Shown: positions 56,692 through 64,000 of the stretch, piece by piece
Position numbering within the stretch: the stretch's first letter is position 1
Layout: each line of letters opens with the position of its first letter
Notes under the pieces: generated by a model
The model's database searches: none
What the model was told of the DNA's origin: nothing
What the model saw: the letters and a program-made list of their open reading frames with translations, nothing else
Assembly (NCBI RefSeq): GCF_000284035.1
Contig: NC_016887.1
Coordinates: 5,084,001 to 5,148,000, forward strand
From: Nocardia cyriacigeorgica GUH-2
GTDB lineage: Bacteria; Actinomycetota; Actinomycetes; Mycobacteriales; Mycobacteriaceae
Reading direction: 5' to 3'
DNA length: 64,000 nucleotides
Position numbers and translations under genes: made by a program

Positions 56692-57864
56692 ATGCTGAAT
56701 GAGCAGCGGATACGGGCGGACACCCCCGGCGTCGGAGACGGTCTGGTCTTCCTCGACAGCGCGGGATCGTCGCTGCCGCCGCGGGTGGTCACCGATACCG
56801 TCATCGCCCATCTGCGCCGGGAGGCCGAGGTCGGCGGCTATCGCGCGGCCAACGAACGGCTCGACGATCTGGCCGCGGTCAAGCGGTCGATCGCCACGCT
56901 CATCAACGCCACACCGGCGAGCATCGCGCTCAGCGACAGCGCCACCCGGTCCTGGGCCGATTTCTTCTACTCGGTCCCGCTCGGTCCGGGCGACCGCATC
57001 CTGATCTCGGGTTCCGACTACGCCAGCAACGCCATCGCCGCCCTCCAACGGGCCCGCGCCACCGGCGCCACCGTCGAGCACATCCCCAGCGATCCCACCG
57101 GCCAACTCGACCTCGACGCCTTCGCCGCCCAGGTCGACGACCGGGTGAAGCTGGTGTCACTGCTGCACGCGCCGACCAACGGCGGCCTGGTCAATCCGGC
57201 CGCCGAGGCCACCCGGATCGCGCACGACGCCGGTGCGCTGGTGCTGCTGGACGCCTGCCAGTCCGCCGGGCAGATCCCGCTCGACGTCGCCGAACTCGGT
57301 GTGGACGCGCTGTCGGCCACCGGACGCAAGTGGTTGCGCGGCCCGCGCGGCACCGGATTCCTGTACGTGCGTCCAGAATTGGCCGCGTCCATGGAGCCCG
57401 AGCGCCTGGACCTGCACAGTGCGGAGTGGACCGCCCCCGACGCCTACCGCCTCGCCCCCGACGCGAGCCGCTTCGAATTCTGGGAACACGACGTGGCTGC
57501 CCGGCTCGGCCTCGGCGCCGCCGTCGACTACCTGCTCGAACTCGGGCCCGAGCAGGTCTACGCCGCGATCGCCGCCCGTGCGGAATACCTGCGCAAGGGC
57601 CTGGCCGAGATCGCCGGCGTAACGGTGCGCGATCTCGGGATCCGGCACAGCGGGATCGTGTCGTTCACCGTCGATGCGGTGGCCCCGATCGAGGTGCGGG
57701 ATCGGCTGGCCGCCCAGGACATCACCGTCACCGTCAGCCACCGCAGCTCGACGCTGCTGGACATGACCGGCCGCGCGCTCGACGCCGTGGTGCGCGCCTC
57801 GCCGCACTGTTTCGTCGGCTTCGACGAATTGGACCGGTTCCTCGCCGCCGTCGCGGAACTCTGA
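56692..57864 (+). CDS. Class V aminotransferase-fold PLP enzyme, possible EgtE-type C-S lyase
   Basis: A 390-residue fold-type I PLP enzyme of the class V (NifS/isopenicillin epimerase) group. The PLP lysine lies in SATGRKWLRGPRGTGFLY, with the cofactor aspartate in VLLDACQS. EgtE, the sulfoxide C-S lyase that ends ergothioneine synthesis in mycobacteria, is of this fold. The position directly divergent from egtA makes it a good candidate, but a cysteine desulfurase-like role is not excluded. The start at 56692 lacks a clear ribosome site. The rnz gene follows after 12 bp. Confidence 0.72.
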   Translation: MLNEQRIRADTPGVGDGLVFLDSAGSSLPPRVVTDTVIAHLRREAEVGGYRAANERLDDLAAVKRSIATLINATPASIALSDSATRSWADFFYSVPLGPGDRILISGSDYASNAIAALQRARATGATVEHIPSDPTGQLDLDAFAAQVDDRVKLVSLLHAPTNGGLVNPAAEATRIAHDAGALVLLDACQSAGQIPLDVAELGVDALSATGRKWLRGPRGTGFLYVRPELAASMEPERLDLHSAEWTAPDAYRLAPDASRFEFWEHDVAARLGLGAAVDYLLELGPEQVYAAIAARAEYLRKGLAEIAGVTVRDLGIRHSGIVSFTVDAVAPIEVRDRLAAQDITVTVSHRSSTLLDMTGRALDAVVRASPHCFVGFDELDRFLAAVAEL

Positions 57865-57876
57865 CGGGCGCCGGCG

Positions 57877-58794
57877 ATGTCGCAGCGTGAGCTGATCGTC
57901 CTCGGCACCGCGAGCCAGGTGCCGACCAAACAGCGCAACCACAACGGCTACCTGCTGCGGTGGGGCGCCGAGGGCATCCTGTTCGATCCGGGCGAAGGCA
58001 CGCAGCGGCAGATGATCCACGCCGGTGTGTCGGTCACCGACCTCACTCGGATCGCCATCACCCATTTCCACGGCGACCACTGTCTCGGACTGGCGGGAGT
58101 GGTGCAGCGGATCAATCTGGACAAGGTGCCGCATCCGATCAACGCCTACTATCCGGCCTCCGGCGAGCAGTACTTCGAGCGGCTGTGCGAGGCCGGCGTC
58201 TACTACCGCACCGTCGAACTGAACCGGCATCCGATCGCCGAACCGGGCCCACTCGACGCGCCGGGCGCGCCGTTCCATCTCACCGCGGCCCGGCTCTCGC
58301 ATCCGGTGGAGGCCTTCGGCTACCGCATCACCGAACCCGACGGCCATCGCATCCGACCGGAGCGGCTCGAGGCCATCGGGCTGCATGGGCCCGCGGTGGG
58401 CCGGTTGCAGCGCGACGGCCGCATCGACTGGCACGGCCGCACGGTCACCCTGGACGAGGTGAGCATGCGCCGTCCCGGACAGAGTGTCGCCTTCGTCATG
58501 GACACCCGGTTGTGCCCGGCCGTGTACGAACTCGCCGCCGGGGTGGACATGCTCGTCATCGAGGCCACCTTCCTCGACGCCGACGCCGGGCTCGCAGAGG
58601 AGTACGGCCACCTCACCGCCGGCCAGGCGGCCCGGGTGGCAGCCGAGGCGGGCGTGCGCACCCTGGTACTGACCCATTTCTCGCAGCGCTACCGCACCCT
58701 CGACGAACACTTCACCGAGGCGGCAAAGGAATTCGACGGAACCATCGTCATCGCCGAAGACCTGGCCCGGATCCCGCTGCCACCGCGCCGCTAG
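57877..58794 (+). CDS. rnz: Ribonuclease Z
   Basis: A 305-residue metallo-beta-lactamase-fold endonuclease that trims tRNA 3' ends. The metal motif HFHGDH is at 63-68 in ITHFHGDHCLGLAG. Further family features include VPTKQRNHNGYLL with the substrate pocket, DPGEGTQRQM, the GLHGPAVGRLQRDG segment, FVMDTR and LTHFSQRY. It overlaps nothing but sits 12 bp after the PLP enzyme gene and probably shares its transcript. Confidence 0.95.
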   Translation: MSQRELIVLGTASQVPTKQRNHNGYLLRWGAEGILFDPGEGTQRQMIHAGVSVTDLTRIAITHFHGDHCLGLAGVVQRINLDKVPHPINAYYPASGEQYFERLCEAGVYYRTVELNRHPIAEPGPLDAPGAPFHLTAARLSHPVEAFGYRITEPDGHRIRPERLEAIGLHGPAVGRLQRDGRIDWHGRTVTLDEVSMRRPGQSVAFVMDTRLCPAVYELAAGVDMLVIEATFLDADAGLAEEYGHLTAGQAARVAAEAGVRTLVLTHFSQRYRTLDEHFTEAAKEFDGTIVIAEDLARIPLPPRR

Positions 58795-59148
58795 CCGCAT
58801 ACCGCTCGCCCCAAGGGAATTCGCGCAGCGGAATCGGACATCGCGCACCGTCGGCGTGTTCGGTGCGCGCCACGCCGAGGCGGCGCGCGCCGGGCTCGCG
58901 GCAGACCGGGCTACTATCCCTGAGCCGGTCGGCGGCGACGCCGCCCAACCGGCGCAGGCGGTGCGGCGGGGTTCAGGCGCGCGGTTCAGGGGCGGCCGAT
59001 CGGACAACCCGCGACGCACCCGCCATTTCATGCGTGAATGTGGCGCTGACCAGCGCACACACGGAGGGGGTTAACGCGAGGCTCGAACAGCGGGATAGTT
59101 GAGGCAGGTCGGTTGGCGGCCCCGTGTGGCCGGTGAGGAGCGGGTGCG
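58795..59148. other. 354-bp gap between rnz and the acyl-AMP ligase gene
   Basis: No coding sequence with conserved character, repeat or clear hairpin was seen. Its end carries GAGGAG 9 bases before the TTG start of the ligase gene, so the stretch must contain that gene's promoter, but no element is convincing. Confidence 0.5.
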
Positions 59149-60795
59149 TTGAGCAGGTTCACCGAGGAGATGTACGCGACGGCGCGCGAGACCACGCGCG
59201 GGCTGGTGACCGGGGAACCGGATGCACCGCTGCGGCAGACGTGGGGCGAGATCCATCGGATCGCGCGGCGCATGGCGGGCGGTCTGGCCGCCGCCGGAAT
59301 CGGCCACGGCGACGCGGTCGGGGTGCTGGCCGGCATGCCGGTCGATATCGCACCCGCCTGTCAGGGCGTGTGGATGCGCGGCGCCTCGATCACCATGCTG
59401 CATCAGCCGACCCCGCGCACCGATCTGGCGGTCTGGGCCCGTGATACCGAAACCGTGCTGAGCATGATCGAGGCGCGGGCGGTGATCCTCGGTGCACCGT
59501 TCGAGGCGGCTGAGCCGCTGCTGCGTGAGCGCGGCATCGCCGTGGTTCGGGTCGACCAGTTACGCGACGGCGAGGACACCGAGCCGCTGCCCACCGACGA
59601 GGCCGATATCGCGTTGCAACAACTGACTTCGGGCTCCACCGGTTCGCCCAAGGCCGTGCGGATCACCCATGAGAACTTCTTCGTCAACGCCTACGCCATG
59701 TTCAACCGGGTGAAGTTCCAGCTCGACAATGACGTGATGGTCAGCTGGCTGCCGCTGTTCCACGATATGGGCATGGTCGGATTCCTCAGCGTGCCGATGC
59801 AATTCGGCGCCGAGGTGGTCTGCGTGACGCCGATGGATTTCCTGCAGCGGCCGATCCTGTGGGCCGAGCTGATCGACAAATATCGCGGCACCGTCACCGC
59901 CGCACCGAATTTCGCGTACTCGCTGCTGGCGCGCCGACTCGATCAGGCCGAAGGGTCGACGCTGGACCTGAGCTGCGTGCGCTATATGTGGAACGGCGCC
60001 GAACCGGTCGATCCGGACACCATGGAAAAGCTCGCCGCCGCCGGGCAACGCTTCGGGCTCAATCCGATGGCGCTCACCCCGGTCTACGGGATGGCCGAAA
60101 CCACCCTCGCGGTGTCGATTCCCGATCCCGGGCACGGCCAGGTGCTCGACGTGGTCGACGCCGATCTGCTCGAAGCCCTCGGCAAGGCCGTTCCGGTGCA
60201 TGATCAGCACTCCCACCACGGCAATATCCGCAGGCTGCCGACGCTGGGCTATCTGGTCGACGACCTGGAGGGCCGCATCGTCGACGCCGAACGTCAGCCG
60301 CTGCCGACCCGGTCGGTGGGCGTGATCGAATTGCGTGGCCCCGCCGTCACTTCCGGATATGTGACCGTCGAAGGTTTCCGCTCGGCCCAGGACGCCGACG
60401 GCTGGCTCGACACCGGCGATATCGGTTACTTCACCGAAGAAGGGCTGATCGTGGTGTGCGGCCGGATCAAGGACGTGATCATCATGGCCGGCCGCAACAT
60501 CTTCCCCACCGATATCGAACGGGCCGCGATGCGCGTCAAGGGCGTGCGTCCCGGCAACGCGGTCGCGGTGCGGTTGGACGCCGGGCAGAAGCGGGAGAGT
60601 TTCGCGGTGGTGGTGGAAAGCAACGATCACCACAACCCCGACGAGGTCAAACGCATCGAACGCGAGATCGTGCACGCGGTGTTCTCCGAGGTGGGCGTGC
60701 GCCCGCGCACGGTCGCGGTACTCGGCCCCGGCGCTCTGCCGAAGACGTCATCGGGCAAGCTGCGCCGCGCCGCCACCGCCGTGCACCTGCACTAA
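59149..60795 (+). CDS. Fatty-acyl-AMP/acyl-CoA ligase (Pks16/Rv1013-like)
   Basis: A 548-residue member of the adenylate-forming superfamily. ATP motifs LTSGSTGSPKAVRITHEN, YGMAETTLAV, LDTGDIGYF and the catalytic lysine region LPKTSSGKLRR are all present. The LHQPTPRTDL segment and the lack of a CoA-binding pattern fit fatty-acyl-AMP ligases. The TTG start is supported by GAGGAG. It is followed by pth and rplY as in M. tuberculosis Rv1013-Rv1015c. The fatty-acid substrate and the acceptor are unknown. Confidence 0.9.
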   Translation: MSRFTEEMYATARETTRGLVTGEPDAPLRQTWGEIHRIARRMAGGLAAAGIGHGDAVGVLAGMPVDIAPACQGVWMRGASITMLHQPTPRTDLAVWARDTETVLSMIEARAVILGAPFEAAEPLLRERGIAVVRVDQLRDGEDTEPLPTDEADIALQQLTSGSTGSPKAVRITHENFFVNAYAMFNRVKFQLDNDVMVSWLPLFHDMGMVGFLSVPMQFGAEVVCVTPMDFLQRPILWAELIDKYRGTVTAAPNFAYSLLARRLDQAEGSTLDLSCVRYMWNGAEPVDPDTMEKLAAAGQRFGLNPMALTPVYGMAETTLAVSIPDPGHGQVLDVVDADLLEALGKAVPVHDQHSHHGNIRRLPTLGYLVDDLEGRIVDAERQPLPTRSVGVIELRGPAVTSGYVTVEGFRSAQDADGWLDTGDIGYFTEEGLIVVCGRIKDVIIMAGRNIFPTDIERAAMRVKGVRPGNAVAVRLDAGQKRESFAVVVESNDHHNPDEVKRIEREIVHAVFSEVGVRPRTVAVLGPGALPKTSSGKLRRAATAVHLH

Positions 60796-61367
60796 TGCAG
60801 CTGGTTCTGCGCGGTCTCCAGCCCAACCCGCAGCAGTAGCTCCACGGCATCGGCGGCCTGCTCGACGAGCACCGGCACCTCTTTGCGCTCCGGCGCGGAG
60901 AACGGCTTGAGCACGTAATCCGCCGGATCCTGCCTGCCGGGCGGGCGGCCGATGCCGATGCGGGTGCGCAGATAGTCCTTGGTGGTCAGCGCCTGGGACA
61001 CCGAGCGCAGGCCGTTGTGCCCGCCTTCGCCACCGCCGCGCTTGAGCCGGATCGCGCCGAACGGCAGATCGAGTTCGTCGTGCACGACGATCACCTCGGT
61101 CGCCGGGACCGAGAAGAACCGGGCCAGCGCCGCCACCGGACGGCCGGACAGGTTCATATAGGAGCGTGGCTTGGCGATCAGCACCTGACGGCCGTCGAGC
61201 CGGGCCGTGAGCAGATCGGCGCCGGACTTCTTGTGCACGCTGAAACGGCCGCCGACGCGCTCGGCGAGCACGTCGGCGACCAGAAAGCCCACATTGTGCC
61301 TGGTGCGCTCGTACTCGGGCCCGGGGTTACCGAGCCCGACGACGAGCGCGGGCGTGGAGTCGGTCAT
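60792..61367 (-). CDS. pth: Peptidyl-tRNA hydrolase
   Basis: Recycles peptidyl-tRNA released during abortive translation. The 191-residue protein shows VVGLGNPGPEYERTRHNVGF with catalytic H24, SYMNLSGRPV and the substrate-contact block VVHDELDLPFGAIRLKRGGG. The ATG at 61367 starts the conserved N-terminus. The gene ends in convergent contact (4-bp overlap) with the ligase gene and follows rplY, as in other actinobacteria. Confidence 0.97.
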   Translation of the reverse strand: MTDSTPALVVGLGNPGPEYERTRHNVGFLVADVLAERVGGRFSVHKKSGADLLTARLDGRQVLIAKPRSYMNLSGRPVAALARFFSVPATEVIVVHDELDLPFGAIRLKRGGGEGGHNGLRSVSQALTTKDYLRTRIGIGRPPGRQDPADYVLKPFSAPERKEVPVLVEQAADAVELLLRVGLETAQNQLH

Positions 61368-61389
61368 CGAGACAACCGATGCGCGAGGC

Positions 61390-61995
61390 TTATTCGGCGC
61401 TCTCGCCCTCGGCCTCGGCTTCGCCCTCACCCTCGGTCTCGGCGGCGGCGGCCGGCGCGGCGATGACGTTGACGATCAGGGTCTCGGCGTCGACCGCCAG
61501 GCTGACGCCCGCGGGCAGCTGCAGGTCGGCGGCGGTGATCTGGGTGCCGGCCTCGACATCCTCGACCGAGACCTCGATGGTCTCGGGAATGTTCAGCGCG
61601 TCGGCCTCGATGGAGACGGTGGTGGCGTCCTGGGTGACCAGGGTGCCGGGAGCCGCGTCGCCGACGACGGTGACGGTGACGTCGGCGGTGACCTTCTCAC
61701 CCTTCTTGATGATCAGCAGGTCGGCGTGCTCGATGTAGCGACGGATCGGGTGCACGACGACCGACTTGGTCAGCGCCAGCTGCTTCTTGCCGTCGATCAC
61801 GAGGTTGAGCACCGCGTTGGTGCCGTGCTCACGCAGGATCGCCGCGAACGCCTGGGCGTTGAGCGCCAGGTGCTGGGGATCGGACTGGTGGCCGTACAGC
61901 ACGGCGGGGACGTTGCCGTCGCGACGGGTGCGGCGGGCCGCGCCCTTGCCGAACTCGGTGCGGACTGCGGCTTCGAGAAGGTTGGCGTCGGACAT
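61390..61995 (-). CDS. rplY: Ribosomal protein bL25 / Ctc general stress protein
   Basis: A 201-residue two-domain L25/TL5 (Ctc) protein that binds 5S rRNA. The N-terminal domain has RTEFGKGAARRTRRDGNVPAVLYG; the C-terminal beta domain follows from about residue 95 (VVVHPIRRYIEHADLL). An acidic Ala/Glu tail ends the protein. The ATG at 61995 (MSDANLLEAAV) is chosen because upstream frame is poor. pth follows after 22 bp. Confidence 0.95.
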   Translation of the reverse strand: MSDANLLEAAVRTEFGKGAARRTRRDGNVPAVLYGHQSDPQHLALNAQAFAAILREHGTNAVLNLVIDGKKQLALTKSVVVHPIRRYIEHADLLIIKKGEKVTADVTVTVVGDAAPGTLVTQDATTVSIEADALNIPETIEVSVEDVEAGTQITAADLQLPAGVSLAVDAETLIVNVIAAPAAAAETEGEGEAEAEGESAE

Positions 61996-62242
61996 GACCT
62001 GATCTACTCCTACGGCTCTTCCGGGCTGGTCAACGGTGGCGCCAGGAACGTGGGAGCCCTGGCTCGGTTGGTCTACTCGTCGGGCGAAGACAACAACGAG
62101 GACGGCCGGAAGCCGAGCCGCGTCGATCACGGTGTCGCAAAGTCTGCGGTCACCCTCGCCGAGACAACCTGAACACCATAGCGCAAGGCCGCCGCCGACC
62201 TGGAATCGGGTGGTCAGCGCCGCGATGACTCGGCGTCGTTTC

Positions 62243-62260
62243 GGTCCAGTACGCTGGACC
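62243..62260. promoter_or_regulatory. Perfect hairpin upstream of prfC
   Basis: GGTCCAG-TACG-CTGGACC is a 7-bp inverted repeat with a 4-nt loop that is itself palindromic, so the DNA is an 18-bp palindrome. It ends 40 bp before the prfC start. It could be an operator or a leader hairpin. The remainder of 61996-62300 (between rplY and prfC) shows nothing else. Confidence 0.5.
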
Positions 62261-62300
62261 GGTTGCCATATTCTCGCATTCCCCCGAAAGGTTGCCGCTG

Positions 62301-63944
62301 TTGACCGCCTCCACTGACGGCGCTGTCTCGTCCGGTTCACGCGGGCTGCCCGCCGAGGTGTCGAGGCGGCGGACCTTCGCCGTCATCTCCCATCCGGACG
62401 CCGGTAAGTCCACGCTCACCGAGGCGCTGGCGCTGCACGCCAAGATGATCTCCGAGGCGGGCGCCATCCACGGCAAGGCGGGACGCAAGTCCACGGTGTC
62501 GGACTGGATGGAGATGGAGAAGGCGCGCGGCATCTCGGTCAGCTCGACCGCGTTGCAGTTCAACTACCGGGCCGCGGGCTCCGATATCGACAATGTGATC
62601 AATCTGGTCGACACCCCCGGTCACTCGGACTTCTCCGAGGACACCTATCGCGTGCTCACCGCCGTCGACGCGGCGGTCATGCTGATCGACGCGGCCAAGG
62701 GCCTGGAGCCGCAGACGCTGAAGCTGTTCCAGGTCTGCCGCCACCGCGGCATCCCGGTCATCACCGTCATCAACAAATGGGACCGTCCCGGCCGGGCACC
62801 GCTGGAGCTGCTCGACGAAATCGACGAGCGGATCGGGCTGACCCCGACCCCGCTGTTCCTGCCGGTCGGCATCGCCGGCGATTTCCGCGGCCTGCTGCGT
62901 CGCGGCGCCGACGGCGAGGCGGTCGAATACATCCACTTCACCCGCACCGCGGGCGGCGCGACCATCGCGCCGGAGGAATCGCTGACCCCGGAGCAGGCCG
63001 AGGCCCGCGAGGGCGAGGCGTGGACCACCGCGGCCGAGGAGAGCGAACTGCTTTCGGCCACCGGCCAGGACCACGATCAGGAACTGTTCCTCGCCGGGCA
63101 GACCTCGCCGGTCATCTACGCCTCGGCGATGCTGAACTTCGGTGTGCGCCAGCTGCTGGAGACGCTGGTGGCGCTGGCCCCGGCGCCGGCCGGGCGGCGC
63201 GATATCGACGGCGGTATGCGCGAGACCTCCGATCCGTTCAGCGCGGTGGTGTTCAAGGTGCAGGCCGGGATGGATACCGCGCACCGCGACCGGCTGGCGT
63301 TCATGCGGATCGTGTCGGGTGAGTTCGAGCGCGGCATGGTCGTCACGCACGCGCAGACCGGGCGCCCGTTCGCCACGAAGTACGCGCTGACGGTGTTCGG
63401 CCGCGAACGCGCCACCGTCGATACCGCCTACCCCGGCGACGTGGTAGGCCTGGTGAACGCGACCGCGCTGGCGCCGGGGCACACCCTGTACGTGGACAAA
63501 AAGGTGGAGTTCCCGCCGATCCCGTCGTTCGCGCCGGAGCATTTCGCGGTGCTGCGGGCGCAGAGCGCGGGCAAGTACAAGCAGTTCCGCAAGGCCATCG
63601 ACCAGCTCGACTCCGAGGGCGTGGTGCAGGTGCTGCGCAACGACGCGCGCGGCGACGCCTCCCCGGTGCTCGCCGCGGTCGGCCCGATGCAGTTCGAGGT
63701 GGTCACCGCCCGGATGCAGGCCGAGTACAACGTCGAGACGCAGATGGATCATCTGCCCTACACACTGGCCCGCCGCACCGACGCCGCCTCGGCCGAGGAG
63801 CTGGGCCGCCAGCGCGGGGTGGAGGTGTTCACCCGCAGCGACGGCGCGCTGCTGGCGCTGTTCAGCGACAAGTGGCGGTTGCAGTACATCGAGAAGGAGC
63901 ATCCGGGGCTGACCCTCGAACCGCTCGTCGCCACCGCCGACTGA
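62301..63944 (+). CDS. prfC: Peptide chain release factor 3
   Basis: A 547-residue translational GTPase that removes RF1/RF2 from the ribosome after termination. G motifs: SHPDAGKSTLTEA (G1), RGISVSSTA (G2), DTPGHSDF (G3), NKWDR (G4). Beta-barrel domain 2 and the RF3-specific C-terminal domain (VGPMQFEVVTARMQAEYNVE) follow. The TTG at 62301 is preceded by GAAAGG at good spacing; an in-frame TTG at 62292 is less likely. Confidence 0.94.
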   Translation: MTASTDGAVSSGSRGLPAEVSRRRTFAVISHPDAGKSTLTEALALHAKMISEAGAIHGKAGRKSTVSDWMEMEKARGISVSSTALQFNYRAAGSDIDNVINLVDTPGHSDFSEDTYRVLTAVDAAVMLIDAAKGLEPQTLKLFQVCRHRGIPVITVINKWDRPGRAPLELLDEIDERIGLTPTPLFLPVGIAGDFRGLLRRGADGEAVEYIHFTRTAGGATIAPEESLTPEQAEAREGEAWTTAAEESELLSATGQDHDQELFLAGQTSPVIYASAMLNFGVRQLLETLVALAPAPAGRRDIDGGMRETSDPFSAVVFKVQAGMDTAHRDRLAFMRIVSGEFERGMVVTHAQTGRPFATKYALTVFGRERATVDTAYPGDVVGLVNATALAPGHTLYVDKKVEFPPIPSFAPEHFAVLRAQSAGKYKQFRKAIDQLDSEGVVQVLRNDARGDASPVLAAVGPMQFEVVTARMQAEYNVETQMDHLPYTLARRTDAASAEELGRQRGVEVFTRSDGALLALFSDKWRLQYIEKEHPGLTLEPLVATAD

Positions 63945-64000
63945 GCGGAGTCGACTCGGCCCCGAGCCGGACGGTCCATCCGTGACCGGGGCACGCCACC

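Overview
The window is high-GC actinobacterial chromosome, most likely Nocardia or a close relative in the mycolate-containing actinobacteria. The gene order matches Mycobacterium tuberculosis over long stretches. The block pks16-like ligase, pth, rplY, prsA, glmU, tRNA-Gln, TetR, mfd, mazG, lpqU, eno, FtsB-like protein, DUF501 protein, ppx corresponds to Rv1013-Rv1026. The block BI-1 protein, thiolase, SGNH esterase, cbs corresponds to Rv1072-Rv1077. No transposase, integrase, phage gene, CRISPR array or rRNA was seen.

Layout. 0-8.5 kb: small exported proteins, a 23-bp tandem repeat array, cbs, an exported SGNH esterase, a FadA-type thiolase, a BI-1 membrane protein and an RlmG-like methyltransferase. 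8.6-16 kb: lipoproteins, a His-rich membrane protein paired with a DUF305 lipoprotein, a DUF418 protein, an acyl-CoA dehydrogenase behind a KstR-like operator, and an unusual short-armed tRNA-Leu(UAA). 16-20.3 kb: amino-acid and peptide transporters. 20.3-24.6 kb: the lpqU-eno-ftsB-like-DUF501-ppx cluster, whose last three genes are joined by 4-bp stop/start overlaps.

24.8-42 kb is an accessory block sitting exactly between mazG and lpqU, which are adjacent in M. tuberculosis. Its core (25.8-37.7 kb) is two divergent operons. Leftward is a peptide/nickel-type ABC importer with a lipoprotein receptor, a permease, and a 945-residue fusion of the second permease with both ATPases. Rightward are a VioC/clavaminate-type Fe(II)/2-oxoglutarate oxygenase, SbnB-like and SbnA-like 2,3-diaminopropionate (Dap) enzymes, an SbnH/Y4yA-like PLP decarboxylase and a MATE exporter. 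DtxR/IdeR-type iron boxes lie before both operons, and a third precedes the flavodoxin gene that follows. No NRPS or IucA/IucC-type synthetase is present. The best reading is an iron-responsive make-export-import pathway for a small Dap- or ethylenediamine-derived aminocarboxylate. This is the most novel system in the window. A TerD protein, an FMN-binding split-barrel protein and an MMPL transporter complete the block.

42-64 kb is largely housekeeping: mazG, mfd, a frameshifted butyrolactone-receptor-type TetR gene whose frame runs into mfd, a second TetR, tRNA-Gln, glmU-prsA, the ergothioneine genes egtABCD with a divergent class V PLP enzyme, rnz, an acyl-AMP ligase, pth, rplY and prfC.
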